From Brachionus rotundiformis (taxonomy: Eukaryota > Rotifera > Eurotatoria > Ploima > Brachionidae), in the NCBI GenBank assembly GCA_016802295.1, contig JAESIW010000118.1, forward strand, positions 1,528,571-1,592,570: a stretch of DNA of 64,000 nt, in the 5' to 3' direction. Shown in pieces: positions 47,001 through 56,312 of the stretch (the stretch's first letter is position 1; each line of letters begins with the position of its first letter). The position numbers were made by a program, and so were the translations under genes. Below the pieces are notes generated by a model. The model had not been told where the DNA came from and searched no databases. It saw nothing but the letters and a program-made list of their open reading frames with translations.

Positions 47001-47222
47001 GCCAGCGCCATCTCCAGTGTTATTATCACAGCCACAAGCTCCTCTGTGCGCCATTCTGGTAAGCATTTTTTTGGCATCCTCAACCACCCCATGCGATGCA
47101 ATACCCTCGATGTTCACTATAAAACCAACGCCACACGCGTCCTTCTCATACGATGGATCGTATAGACCTTTCGCCTCTGGCAAACCGGTCCGTTTGTCTA
47201 GCTTCATTATTCTTTTTTTCAA
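41031..47222 (-). CDS. GOGAT: Glutamate synthase (GOGAT), fused alpha and beta domains, intronless
   Basis: Single open frame of 2063 codons. Residue Cys30 in EKDACGVGF is the expected amidotransferase nucleophile, exposed after removal of a 29-residue propeptide. Class II glutaminase, central, FMN-binding synthase (PPPHHDIYSIEDLAELIYDL, GHDGGTGASSW) and GXGXG-rich alpha C-terminal domains follow. A CxxxxxCxxxxC cluster near 1162 (CIMMRKCHLNTCP) binds the 3Fe-4S centre. From about 1590 the beta-type region begins, with two Fe-S cysteine sets (CMDCGIPFC..CPLG; CPAPCEGAC) and nucleotide-binding GSGPAGLAAA (about 1705) and GGGDTGVDC (about 1847). It makes two glutamates from glutamine and 2-oxoglutarate using NAD(P)H. 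Length matches insect and nematode enzymes. There are no introns over 6.2 kb, although neighbours are split. Confidence 0.96.
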   Translation of the reverse strand: MKKRIMKLDKRTGLPEAKGLYDPSYEKDACGVGFIVNIEGIASHGVVEDAKKMLTRMAHRGACGCDNNTGDGAGVMTSIPDNFFRNELLKSGIELPENGNYGVAVIFMPRENPRQAQIEFEKMALSYNLKVVYWRTVPVDNQAIGEVAREHEPLIKQAFVIDQNLSSHSRHRLNFQQRIFIVRKRTTHIYNQNCIHGYICSFSTTTCVYKGLVTPEQLWDYFLDLKDTNFEVYLALVHSRFSTNTFPSWERAHPYRYVAHNGEINTLRGNVNYMNAREGIMTSKLFGDELNNLFPVVEQNLSDSGCVDNVVEFLVECGERSLPEAMVTLVPEAWQGDELMSDLKKAYYKWSSCSMEPWDGPALLTFTDGRYIGAILDRNGLRPSRYYVLKSKHLVMASEVGVIDVEPSQVIQKGRLKPGRMLLADVLKKEITSDIQIKNEITMTRPVQNWVRKLTTIKDLHEIYRSQNPNFEEIMSTSMVAKSSVKAADFALVEEDRRLPLFGYNVEVLSMLLLPMIKNSKESLGSMGNDAPLACLSQYNPLIYDYFKQLFAQVTNPPIDPIRERIIMSLACPIGPESNILEPSAEQCERLFIEQPILSLEDLFVLKNIHYRSFKAYTINIVFDIKDYIPNEDFISKALNAICREAVEAANQGYTYLILSDRMAGRNYLPISPLLAVGAVHHYLIEKKLRMKVGLVIETGEAREIHHLCLLLGFGADAICPYLVFETIRNLNAQSLLNTEFDNEQIFKNYTSATRYGIAKVMAKMGISTLQSYKGAQIFEAVGIHNQVIARCFKGTSSRIGGVDFRLLSTEVYNRYLLAYGPREGGDDRLAVNPGVYHWRNSGEKHINDPGTIATLQQAAQKNSHQAYQQFSQLHTEANRNCTIRGQFRIDYSKTQAVPIDEVEPAAEIVKRFATGAMSFGSISIETHETLARAMNNIKGKSNTGEGGENIERLLNDGDGMTSTRSAIKQVASGRFGVSSVYLSHADDIQIKMAQGAKPGEGGELPGYKVTKEIANCRNSIPGVGLISPPPHHDIYSIEDLAELIYDLKCANPKARISVKLVSEVGVGVVASGVVKAKAEHLTISGHDGGTGASSWTGIKSAGLPWELGLAETHQTLVLNDLRSRVVIQADGQLRTGLDVVMAGMLGADEFGFATAPLITLGCIMMRKCHLNTCPVGIATQDPVLRQKFLGKPEHVINYFFLVAEECRQIMAKLGIRKFSDLVGKVEYLKPKHNDANFKEASLNYEAILLNASTLRPSASIRGGTVKQNFELEKRLEEKVMIDCLDVIEQRTKSISLEYTINNEQRAFGASLSNLISLKYKEKGLNDDSIHLKLKGSAGQSFGAFLAKGVTMELIGDANDYVGKGLSGGKIVIYPPIESQFKSVDAIIVGNVVLYGAIKGTVYIRGQAAERFCVRNSGATAVSEGCGDHGCEYMTGGVAVILGLTGRNFAAGMSGGIAYIYDPTGVFPPKCNKESVSLYKVVEDDDLVYLKSILSDFYESTKSEIAKGILNNWPLSTASFIKVFPNEYKKVLESKKKDVLVPEKIEKTNPIVDIEDSAGKFDKLKGFYKYERNLEQYRKVDERLNDWNEIHNHKGVRKGLKQQAARCMDCGIPFCQSKDGCPLGNIIPKWNDLVYNNNWKEALYQLLQTNNFPEFTGRVCPAPCEGACVLGINAKPVTIKNIECAIIDHAFEQGWMKPEFPKHRTGKRIAVIGSGPAGLAAAHQLNRVGHLVTVFERNNAIGGLLRYGIPSMKLSKDVVQRRVDLMTQEGIEFRPNVEVGKDVDSAHLLEQYDAVLVSTGATWPRDLNIPGRQLNGIYFAMSFLQSWQEQQNAKNKNLDELKTLAKGKRVLVIGGGDTGVDCIGTSLRQGAKDIVTFEILPKPPSSRAGDNPWPTWPKVFKLDYGHEETMYLFNKDPRVYQISSKEFIDDGNGNVAGVRTVQIEWKKDENGRWQMAEVPDSEKVYECDLVLLAMGFLGPEETVIKQLNLNKDPRSNISTPNSKYNTSIPKVYAAGDCRRGQSLVVWAIHEGRQAARQIDQDLMGYSSLAGSAGVLQTQKSIQF

Positions 47223-49169
47223 ATTGTCTAAACTTCAGCCAAATTTTAATAACTATCTTATCTATTTTAATTTAGAATTGTGTTATCTTTGCTAAGGAAG
47301 TGGAAAATAAATTTTATTTATTGATTTAGTATGTTTATTTTTTTTGCTTTTAATTGAAAAAGAGACTCGGAAACAAATACTAATAAATGTGAATTTTATA
47401 ATAAAATAAAATAAAAAATTAATTCTTAAAAAAAATGTTTATAGCTTAAATTTCTAAATCAAAACTCGATCAAAAAATATCTGCTTAGAATAGCTTTTGT
47501 GAAGCTCACGCTCTACTAGCATGATTTGGTGTTATGCAATTTTTTGTGAAAAATAATATTAAAAATTAAATAAAAAAAAAGCTAAAAAAATAAATTTTTT
47601 TTTGATTTTTATAAAAAAATTATATAAACTCGATCATTATACACATGTAACCATCACATTGATCGCATAATTCCATCGCGGTATGTCTTGCATTCTAAGC
47701 ATAAAGTACCATCTGGTAAATACAACCAAGTAAAAATATAAATAAGTTCTTGCTTAGCTATAATAAATTAATAAAAAAAAAATAAAACTTAATCCTTAAT
47801 TTAAATAATGCTTAAATGTAAAATATCTTATCTTAAAAAAATTATTTTGTCAACATATTCAAGGTACATTTAAGTGTCGATAACTAGCTACATAAATAAG
47901 TTCTCTTAGAAAGAAAAACTTTTCCAATTTGAACAAAACCAAACGCTTTATATCCAAGCCATAATTTTATCCATATTATTCTCAATAAAATATTCTGCTT
48001 ACATTAAACTTCGAGTTCAAATAGCTTCATAATTATATGCTTTTTTTTTAGTTGATTATAATTTTTTGAAATTAATTAAAAAAATTTTAAATTTTTTTCC
48101 AAAGCTAGAAGCCATCAGAAGAGAGTTTTTGCTTCCTACTCCTCTAAATCAATTCCTATTAGACTAATTGACAATTCATTTAAGACTTTGAGCAGATTAG
48201 GGGAACTGTGTGCCAAAAATAAATTTTAATTTTCCATATATATTTACTGCTTTATAGGCACTTACGTAAATGGCGTTGCCTTTCACGATTTTTTAATTTC
48301 TGGAAATATCTGTCAACAAAATTGGGCCTTGTTTGCTTTTAGATCGATTATTTCCTCTTGTTTTACATGAATCATACTAAGAGTATTTTCTAATCCAGTT
48401 ATTTGATAAAAGTCTATTTATCAAAATTGATTACATAAATTTAGATTTTAAACAAGCTCTAATGAACAAACTAAAATTCGTGACAATAAGATAAAATCTT
48501 TATTTTTTAATTTAGATTAGGATTTAAATAGAAAAAATATTCAGTTTGTACTAGGAAGTCATGCGAATAATAAAATTTTATTTTTTAAATAAAAAAAGAT
48601 ATTTTTGCGGACAAATTTAAACTCTTTTTACAAATAATAAAAGATAACAAACAAAAATTAATGAAATATTACTTTGCTAAGAGCATTTTGATCAGCGGGA
48701 ATTAATAAAGTTATTTTAAAAGTCAATAATTACGCAAATAAATATGATATAAAATTTATTAGTGTATTAGGTAAGTATTTAAATGTACCTTAAGGTTTAT
48801 CAGGTTGCTGGTTGATTTTTTTCCAACAAAATTAGATTAAGAAAATCAAAATCTTTTTATGTTGATATACAATCGACATAAAAAAGTTAATCTTTTGAAT
48901 TGAAATTTTTTTTTTATTAATTACTATTTAAAACCAGTTTATAAATAAAATTCAAAAAACTGATTTAAATTATGATTTATTTAAAAAATTAGTTTTAAGT
49001 TTAAAGTCCAAATTAAAAAAAATTGAATAAAGTGATAAGAAAAAAGTTAGTTCAGCTAAAAATAGAACAAGTAAATGAAGAAATAATTTGACAAAATCAA
49101 AAAACAAAAATAAATAGATAAATTTATTTTTATTTGATTTAATCAAATATAAAAATAGAAGATTTTAGT
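47223..49169. other. Intergenic, no gene seen
   Basis: About 1.9 kb of AT-rich sequence upstream of glutamate synthase; should contain its promoter. No feature is recognised. Confidence 0.4.
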
Positions 49170-49800
49170 CACCCTCCTCTTTTCGCAACCGGGCTTGGGA
49201 CCGGCTTTGGCAGAGTTATGACGGCGTCTTTCCCTAAAAAGCCAGTGGGACGTTCATCATAAACAGCGCCACTCATCCGAGCACTTGGCTGCGAACTCGG
49301 CAACTATTTAGACTAGCTTGGAACCACAAACCAAGCGACTTTTACCAAAAAGTCTTAACTTAAGGCTTCCAAGGTTACGTACTATCTGCAGAGGGTCAGC
49401 TGTACAGCAGATTCTCGCTCCTTTCGGATTCTATACTGGGAGATGGTCGAAGCCAGCGGCGCCCTCATACGACAAGACTTGGACAAAGACCCGTAGGCCT
49501 ATGTACCCGCCATACAGCTCTTCTGCAGACTACGTGAAAGACCACATGCACATACGATGCATGTGGCTGCCACCACCCTCCTCTTTTTTCATCAGGGCTT
49601 GGGACCTGCGGATCGGCAGAGTTATGGTGGCTGCTTTTTAAAACCATTTTTATAATAAGATTTATTTTTCAAAATTTTTAGTTTAAGAAATGAAATGATT
49701 TATTCAAAAATGTCATCCTATTTATACCCTTTGGTCCACATGAACTAATTTAACTAATTTAATAACTAAATGAAGACTATTTGGGTGGCATTTTTTACGA
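49170..49800 (+). repeat. GC-rich dispersed repeat, copy 3
   Basis: Third copy, same orientation as 5781 and 33070, and probably the most intact. The direct-repeat unit lies at 49170 and again near 49574. The 28 bp segment lost from copy 1 (GCACATACGATGCATGTGG region) is present. An AT-rich tail follows, ending near GGGTGGCATTTTTT. Confidence 0.8.
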
Positions 49801-49857
49801 ATTAACAAAAATAAAAAAAACTAAAAAAATTATATTGAAAAAATATTTAATAAAGGC

Positions 49858-50250
49858 AGTGAAGTGTGAAGTTGTACCACCCTATTCCATTAAATCTCTT
49901 TAGAGCAGCTTTTAATACTGCAGTTGACTTAGATTTTACCACATTTTGGGGAACCTGTTCCAGTGCGAGACTACTCTGTTTGAATAAAAGTCATGTCTAG
50001 CACTCGTGGAGCAGAGAATTTTCTAGATTCTTATGCTTGTAGCTCTTATTGCCGCATCTGGACCTTTGATAACTGATCTATTTTTGCCAGTCTTAAATCA
50101 TAGGACATTCTTCTTAAAGACATAGGGATCCTTGTGGCCCGTTCTTGTACCTTCTCTAACATATTCACATCTCCTTTCATACTTGAATTCAGGGATAAAA
50201 TGATTTTCATTGAATAATTATTTATATCTGTAGTTGTCAAATAATCAAAT
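49858..50250 (-). mobile_element. Decayed LINE reverse-transcriptase C-terminal relic
   Basis: On the minus strand, NMLEKVQERATRIPMSLRRMS and DLRLAKIDQLSK, followed (after frame breaks) by FYSNRVVSHWNRFP and VVKSKSTAVLKAA, match the C-terminal region of the same broad LINE type as 12545-13548 (LEK.QRR.TR, FF.NR..N.WN.LP). Several frameshifts and stops mark it as dead. Its terminal GTGGTACAA segment recurs near 59838. Confidence 0.75.
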
Positions 50251-50382
50251 TAAATTTGCCTTTTATTTTCTATAGTTTCTTTATTTATATTTTATTGTTT
50301 GCTATATTCAAAAAGCCTCTTTAAATATTTTAATTTTTTGGTGACTGGGTATTCTAATGAGATTTTTTTATAAAAATAATGT

Positions 50383-50604
50383 TTAACACTAGAAAGCCCG
50401 GTCGATTAATTACAAAAATTTCAAATTAAAAAATCTAAAGAATTAGAAATAATTTATTAAAAATATGACAAAAAAATTTAAGTACTAAAAGTTAATTTTA
50501 AGTTTCTTTGACTAATTTTTGATAACTTTATCTCTTTGAGATAATATTCAAGTAAATATTTTTAAAAAGGGATTTTAAAAACTCCTCGGGCTTTCTAGTG
50601 ATAA
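50383..50604. mobile_element. piggyBac-like MITE
   Basis: Terminal inverted repeats CACTAGAAAGCCCGG (50387) and CGGGCTTTCTAGTG (ending 50600) bound a 214 bp AT-rich interior with no reading frame. The left end follows TTAA (50383-50386). The right flank is ATAA (50601-50604), one change from TTAA. TTAA targeting and a CxCTAGAAAG-type terminus fit the piggyBac superfamily. Confidence 0.75.
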
Positions 50605-50678
50605 AGTAGCTAATTTTTCATGGCAAAAAATGAGAGTTATTGATATTTTATTAAAAATTGTAAACTAATTCATTATTT

Positions 50679-52776
50679 TTAATTATTTTTTGAAAAAAAA
50701 TTTAAAAGACCCCGTCCAGCTTTAATTAATCTTTCTTTATATTCCAAATTTTTATAATTTATTTCGGGCACATTCTTAAGTCCATAAAGAGCTCCATACC
50801 AAGCACCAGCTATGGACCCAGTCGAGTCATTATCTCCACCATGAAGCATTGCCCTGTGACACAGCTCGATCCAGTTGTCTTTGGCAGCTAGCAGACCATC
50901 ATAAGCTATCAAAACTGAATCGATTCCCAGTGCACCAGCCCAATTTCTGCAACCAGACACTGTTTTATAAAACTCATCTCTTTCTTTTACATCGAACTTT
51001 TCAGGGAAAACTGGCTCACTTTTTAAATCGTAAATGCCTCGAACCTTGAGATACCGAGTCCAAGGATCAATAAAAGAATTCCTTTAACATAAATTAAGAT
51101 TCTTAATTTTTTTTGGTAAAAAATAAACAACCAAGCATCCAAATTTTCCTTGCTAAAGTGGTCCGATTTTTTGATGTAATTTTTTGCTATTTCAAAATGA
51201 TCCAAAGCCATTTTACCCCAATCGTTTATATTTTTTCCTTGTAGAGCATAACTGGTAAATAAAGCAGCAGCTACGCCTCCCATATAACTAGTTAATAATT
51301 ATATAATTTTCTGAGACTAAATATATTTTACCCCATCGGATGATGGTGGGTCATTCTTCCACTTTCTATGGCAAACTCAATCAACTCATTAACATTATCT
51401 GGTCTTAAAAAAAACTAAAAAAAGAATGCTCTTAATTCAAATTAGTTACTTTGGGAACCTGAGTCCAATGCATGGTGACCTCATCGATGCTCCACAGCCA
51501 GCCCCCCTTTTGTTAAAAAAAATTAATTTTATAATTTCGGACAAAAAATGGAATACTTGTCATCAAAAGGTATCAAATGGCCTTTGTCCCTATTTTTGAG
51601 AAGGTGGACATTTTTAATTGTGGTATTTCCAGGTGCTCTACCACTCATATCTCTCATTCCCTCTTTATAATAACCAACCAGTTTTTGGTACCAAGTATTT
51701 GTTAATTNNNNNNNNNNNNNNNNNNNNNNNNNNNNNNNNNNNNNNNNNNNNNNNNNNNNNNNNNNNNNNNNNNNNNNNNNNNNNNNNNNNNNNNNNNNNN
51801 NNNNNNNNNNNNNNNNNNNNNNNNNNNNNNNNNNNNNNNNNNNNNNNNNNNNNNNNNNNNNNNNNNNNNNNNNNNNNNNNNNNNNNNNNNNNNNNNNNNN
51901 NNNNNNNNNNNNNNNNNNNNNNNNNNNNNNNNNNNNNNNNNNNNNNNNNNNNNNNNNNNNNNNNNNNNNNNNNNNNNNNNNNNNNNNNNNNNNNNNNNNN
52001 NNNNNNNNNNNNNNNNNNNNNNNNNNNNNNNNNNNNNNNNNNNNNNNNNNNNNNNNNNNNNNNNNNNNNNNNNNNNNNNNNNNNNNNNNNNNNNNNNNNN
52101 NNNNNNNNNNNNNNNNNNNNNNNNNNNNNNNNNNNNNNNNNNNNNNNNNNNNNNNNNNNNNNNNNNNNNNNNNNNNNNNNNNNNNNNNNNNNNNNNNNNN
52201 NNNNNNNNNNNNNNNNNNNNNNNNNNNNNNNNNNNNNNNNNNAAAAAACAACTAAAAAAAGAATGCTCTTAATTGAAATTAGTTACTTTGGAAACCTGAG
52301 TCCTATGCATGGTGACCTCATCGATGCTCCACAGCCAGCCCCCCTTTTGTTAAAAAAAATTACTATCATAATTTTGGACAAAAAATGGAATACTTGTCAT
52401 CAAAAGGTATCAAATGGCCTTTGTCCCTATTTTTGAGAAGGTGGACATTTTTAATTGTGGTATTTCCAGGTGCTCTACCACTCATATCTCTCATTCCCTC
52501 TTTATAATACCCAACCAGTTTTTGGTACCAAGTATTTGTTAATTTATCCTCTGTGATACCAATCAAGCATTCTGCCACTGCCAAATGAAGCACAGTATCA
52601 TCGCTCACTTTCCAACCTTTCATGCTTAAATTCTGGACACCTCCGAGATTTTTCAGTTCTGTGTGAATATTCTCGCCAACAAAGTTAAATTCCCATTTGC
52701 CATTCTTATAGCCCATGGCGTCGCCAAGTCCATGTAACAGCATACATGCTTCGTATCGTTCTTGTAAGTCTACCAT
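50679..52776 (-). CDS. ADPRH: ADP-ribosylarginine hydrolase (ARH1), split by an assembly gap
   Basis: Real exons appear to be 52776-52394, 52343-52287, 51403-51332, 51287-51132 and 51081-50679. They join in phase to 356 residues, the length of human ADPRH (357). Landmarks: GLGDAMGYKNGKWEF, WKVSDDTVLHLA with the Asp-Asp magnesium ligands, DMSGRAPGN, GAGCGASMRSPCIGLRFP, ESGRMTHHHPMGYMGG, and the C-terminal HGGDNDSTGSIAGAW carrying the second metal-binding Asp pair. The enzyme removes ADP-ribose from arginine side chains. A 535 bp gap plus a second copy of exon 2 and the 3' part of exon 1 (51557-51707, 51450-51506) interrupts the gene; their differences are synonymous, pointing to an allelic assembly duplication. 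Start 52776 puts the family motif at the usual distance. Confidence 0.93.
51407..51707 (-). repeat. Duplicated ADPRH segment left of gap 2
   Basis: About 300 bp nearly identical to 52243-52550, carrying a second copy of exon 2 and the end of exon 1. Nine or so differences are scattered; the two in exon 2 are synonymous. Probably the other allele's contig end. Confidence 0.85.
51708..52242. other. Assembly gap (535 Ns)
   Basis: Run of N inside ADPRH. The gene is complete without it if the duplicated flank is removed. Confidence 1.
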
Positions 52777-53247
52777 CAAAAAATTTGATTTTGTCAATTT
52801 AACAAAATGAATTTTATAATTATTTAGGAAAAATTTCAACATAAAATTTTCTAACTATTTACTGATATAATTTTTATAATGAATAAACATAAACATTTTA
52901 TATTTAAATTTTACCTTGATGTGATTAATAATTAAACTAGAAACAAAAATAGATCTGATTATGTGCAGTATTTTTTTATTAGTAAAATTAATCTTAATAA
53001 AAGAGATAATTTTATATCTTGAAAATGATGTATTAATTAACTAAAATATTATAAAAAACTCAAATCTTATGTTTAAATAAAAATTTTTAAAATAAATTAA
53101 AAGAATTAATAGAAAAAAAAATACTTGATTTTAAATAAGATTTTTAAAATTTTTTATAAAAGTTTTTACATCATTTTTTAGAGAAAAAATAATAAATGAA
53201 GATTATTTTTTGAGATCTCGGTGAAGAAATCCATTGAAAATTAGCTT
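52777..53247. other. Intergenic, no gene seen
   Basis: AT-rich spacer holding the ADPRH upstream region and the 3' flank of the chitin-binding gene. Confidence 0.45.
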
Positions 53248-56200
53248 TTAACTATAATTAGGATAATTCGCGTTCATATTATTCATTTGGTTCATTTGGT
53301 AATTATTGTTTTGTGGGTAAAAGTATTCATATTTGTTGTTTGTATTAATGCTGGGACTGAACACATTTGATGAAGCCGGTTTCTGAGCATGTGGCAAAAA
53401 GCTGCTTGGTTTTTTCAAATTTGGCTTGTAGTAATTCATTGTGCCACTGCACATCTGTTGACTATATCTATCAAAGCAGCCTTGTTTTGGCTGACTGAAC
53501 ATGGTGCCTGGTGGACAAATGAATATGTTGTCTCTAGGACCAGCACAAACGTGGTAAATGTTGCACCAATCTTCGTCTGAATGCATCATTTGTTGAGACT
53601 TTTGATCACATATAAACTTGGTTGGAAATTGACCTGTGACATCATTGCCATTAAACATCAAAGTTCCATCAGCTTTGGGCTTTGGTCTAAGGATGGTTTT
53701 AGGCGGTGGGCAATAGGACGAGTTGGAGCCCAGTTGTTCTTCGGACAAATAGTCGCACTCTTTTTTAATCTCATTGAAAATTAGGCCAGCTTTAAATAAG
53801 CAAATTAGTTTTTTTTCTCATTAATCTTTAATTTTATATTACGTGAGCATTCCATGGTTATGGCAACGGCTTGGGCAGTACAGTGAATATACAAATCACA
53901 ATATTTAGTGTGAGCAAACAAGCCCTCGCCTCTAGATATGCAAAAATCTGATCTCAATGTAGCCATAATGTCAACTTGTGATTGTTTGTCAATCAAAAAT
54001 CTACATGTTAAAAATAGAATATAATAACATGCTTTATCTATTAATAATTACATTTTTTTGCTTCCGCAATCGACGCCGTTTGAAATTCGGCTGTTCAGAG
54101 GCCAATCACAAGTACCACTAGTTAAAGTGTCTTGTCGCCATACTAAACCATTGGCACAATACTGAACCGTATCAAAACCACCGTGACAGTTATGGTAAAC
54201 ATTACAATAATACAAATCAGCATAATTACCATTTTCTTTGGTCATACAAAATTTGGTCACTCGGCCTTTGCCGTCTCCACTAGCCTCAGGTTTGCTCTCG
54301 TCATCTAGTCCAGTAGTCTCGATTAATTTCTCTTTGCCCTTACAGTCCACTTGGTCTTCCCAGTCGCATTCGCCTTTTTCCTCGTGAAACATGAGACGAT
54401 TACTGCACCGTTTTGGATAATCGGTGGCAGCTTGACACTGGTGAAATATGTTACAATAAACAGAATCTGGATAGTTACCATCAGGCTATATAAATAAATT
54501 AAATTTTATCTATTTAAGCTTAATTAAAATATATCTAAATAAATACTTTATTTTTACAAAAATTCTCTTTTATTCCCTCCCACATGTAGTCTTGTTTACC
54601 AAAGCAGTTAACATTCACCGCCCAATCGCACTCTTGTTTGGTTGAGTTGTATCTTAGATTGTTCTGGCAAGTGAAAATAATGTCTTTTCCATTTTGGCAA
54701 ACATAGTATCTATTGCAGTGCATTTCGTGTGGATATTTACCATTTGGCTTCTCTGAACAGAATGTTTTTTTGTCCATGTCTTTGGCGTCTTTTAGGAGAT
54801 TTCCAGTTGAACATTGAGTTGTATCGCTCCAGTCACAGTCTTTTTTGGTCTCATTCCAGATCAAACCATCGGGACACTTGGTCTTGAAATCAACACCTGA
54901 CAGACAATTGTGATACACATTGCACCAGTTTGGATCACCGTACACTCCATCTAATCTTTCCATACAAAACAAAGTAGCATCTGTGCTTAAAGTGACCAAA
55001 GTTCTGCCTGTACACTCAACATTGCCTGACCAATCACATCTTTTGGTCTTCGGATCCCAAAACAACTGATTGGGACACTGTCTGATATTGTCCGTGCCAG
55101 ACTCGCACACATGATACACATTACAGTACTCCTGGTGAGCATATGGACCATCTGGCTTGCTTATGCAAAAAGTAGAATTGTATTTTTTCTCCGATGGTAA
55201 CATTTTAGCACTGCATTTTACTTTGGACTCCCAGTCGCATTTCTTATCTCTGTCATTCCATTGAAGCTCTCCATCACATCTTACCAAGTTGTCTATTCCA
55301 CCAACACAATGATGAAAAACATTGCAGTAAACCGAGTCTGAGTATTTGTTATCAGCCTTGTCTGTGCAAAAAGATGTCTGACCCTGGGCCACTGGTATAA
55401 TACGGCCAGTACAATTGACACTAGTTTGCCAATCGCACATTTTTTTTCTGTCATTCCAGACCAACTGATGTGGACACTGCTCGGCATAGTCAACTCCAGC
55501 CAAACAATGGTGATAAATATTGCAAAATTCTGGATCAGCAAAGTATCCATCTGCGCCCAGCGAGCATTCAAGTGATCCATTAATGATGCGTGGACTTGGT
55601 CCAGAACTGTAGTAATCGTGCATGAAATCTGAGCGCGGAACAGCTGAATGGTCAAAATTTAACGCTTTGCGTTTGCCACAATTAACATTGTAATTTCTTT
55701 CGCACTTTAAACTTGTTGACGAAAACAAAAGACCATCTGGACAAATTGTTGTTTGAAGTATACCATCGGTACAGGCATGGAACAAGTTACAATAGGTGTC
55801 GTCTGCAAATTTTGCATTTAGGTTGCCATGGCAGCCAAAGATGGACACTTCTTGTCTAGTCTCGGGCTGATAAATAAAACTATTGGCCAAATTTTGATAA
55901 GGATTAGCTATTTCTGGCTTAATTGGCTCTGTGGTTGTCTCTATTGGTGGCAAAATAGACGATGATGAGACAGAGGACAAAGCCGCCTCATTGAAATAGC
56001 GAGCTATTTCCTCATTTTGTTTGAATATTTCCGGCTTTGGCAAAATTTGTTTCTTTGGCTCAGCAATTTCAACCATCTGAGTTGTGTCCAATTGGCTGAA
56101 AATCGGTTCGGTCGAGTGTATCTGCTTTAGCTTTGGTTGAGCCAAATTCAGACCAGGAATGAAAATTTGTTGTGGTATGGCATTTACTTTAAGATTTAAT

Positions 56201-56312
56201 TTAAAATAAAATAATTTTTTTTCTAATCTAATTTCTATTTACTTGTAGCTACATTGATTAGCAAGTAAATGGCAATTAACGAGTGTAGAGCTCGTTTTCT
56301 ACACATTCTCAT
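53248..56312 (-). CDS. Secreted protein with ten peritrophin-A (CBM14) chitin-binding domains
   Basis: Minus-strand exons 56312-56243, 56186-54547, 54485-54052, 54000-53843 and 53789-53248 join in phase to 947 residues. Introns are 51-61 bp. Exon 1 encodes a signal peptide (ALHSLIAIYLLINVA). After a Pro/Gln/Glu-rich spacer come ten six-Cys CBM14 domains starting near residues 141, 229, 298, 364, 430, 499, 567, 649, 733 and 827. Most show the pattern C..k.dG.Y.d..yCN.Y.HC..G.d....CP..L.W....k.CDW...V.C. The intron positions at domain 7 and domain 9 are phase-consistent. The tail is Asn/Tyr/Pro-rich with no membrane anchor. Expected role: binding and cross-linking chitin in cuticle, gut lining, jaw or egg coat. 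Domains 9 and 10 are the most divergent. Confidence 0.95.

Noticed and set aside
41037..47165. Many plus-strand open frames across the glutamate synthase gene
   Set aside because: Antisense shadows of a strongly identified 2063-codon gene.
51450..51707. Second ADPRH exon 1/exon 2 copy as a real tandem exon duplication
   Set aside because: Only scattered (synonymous in exon 2) differences, placed exactly against a gap, with the same signature at the other gap; allelic duplication is simpler.
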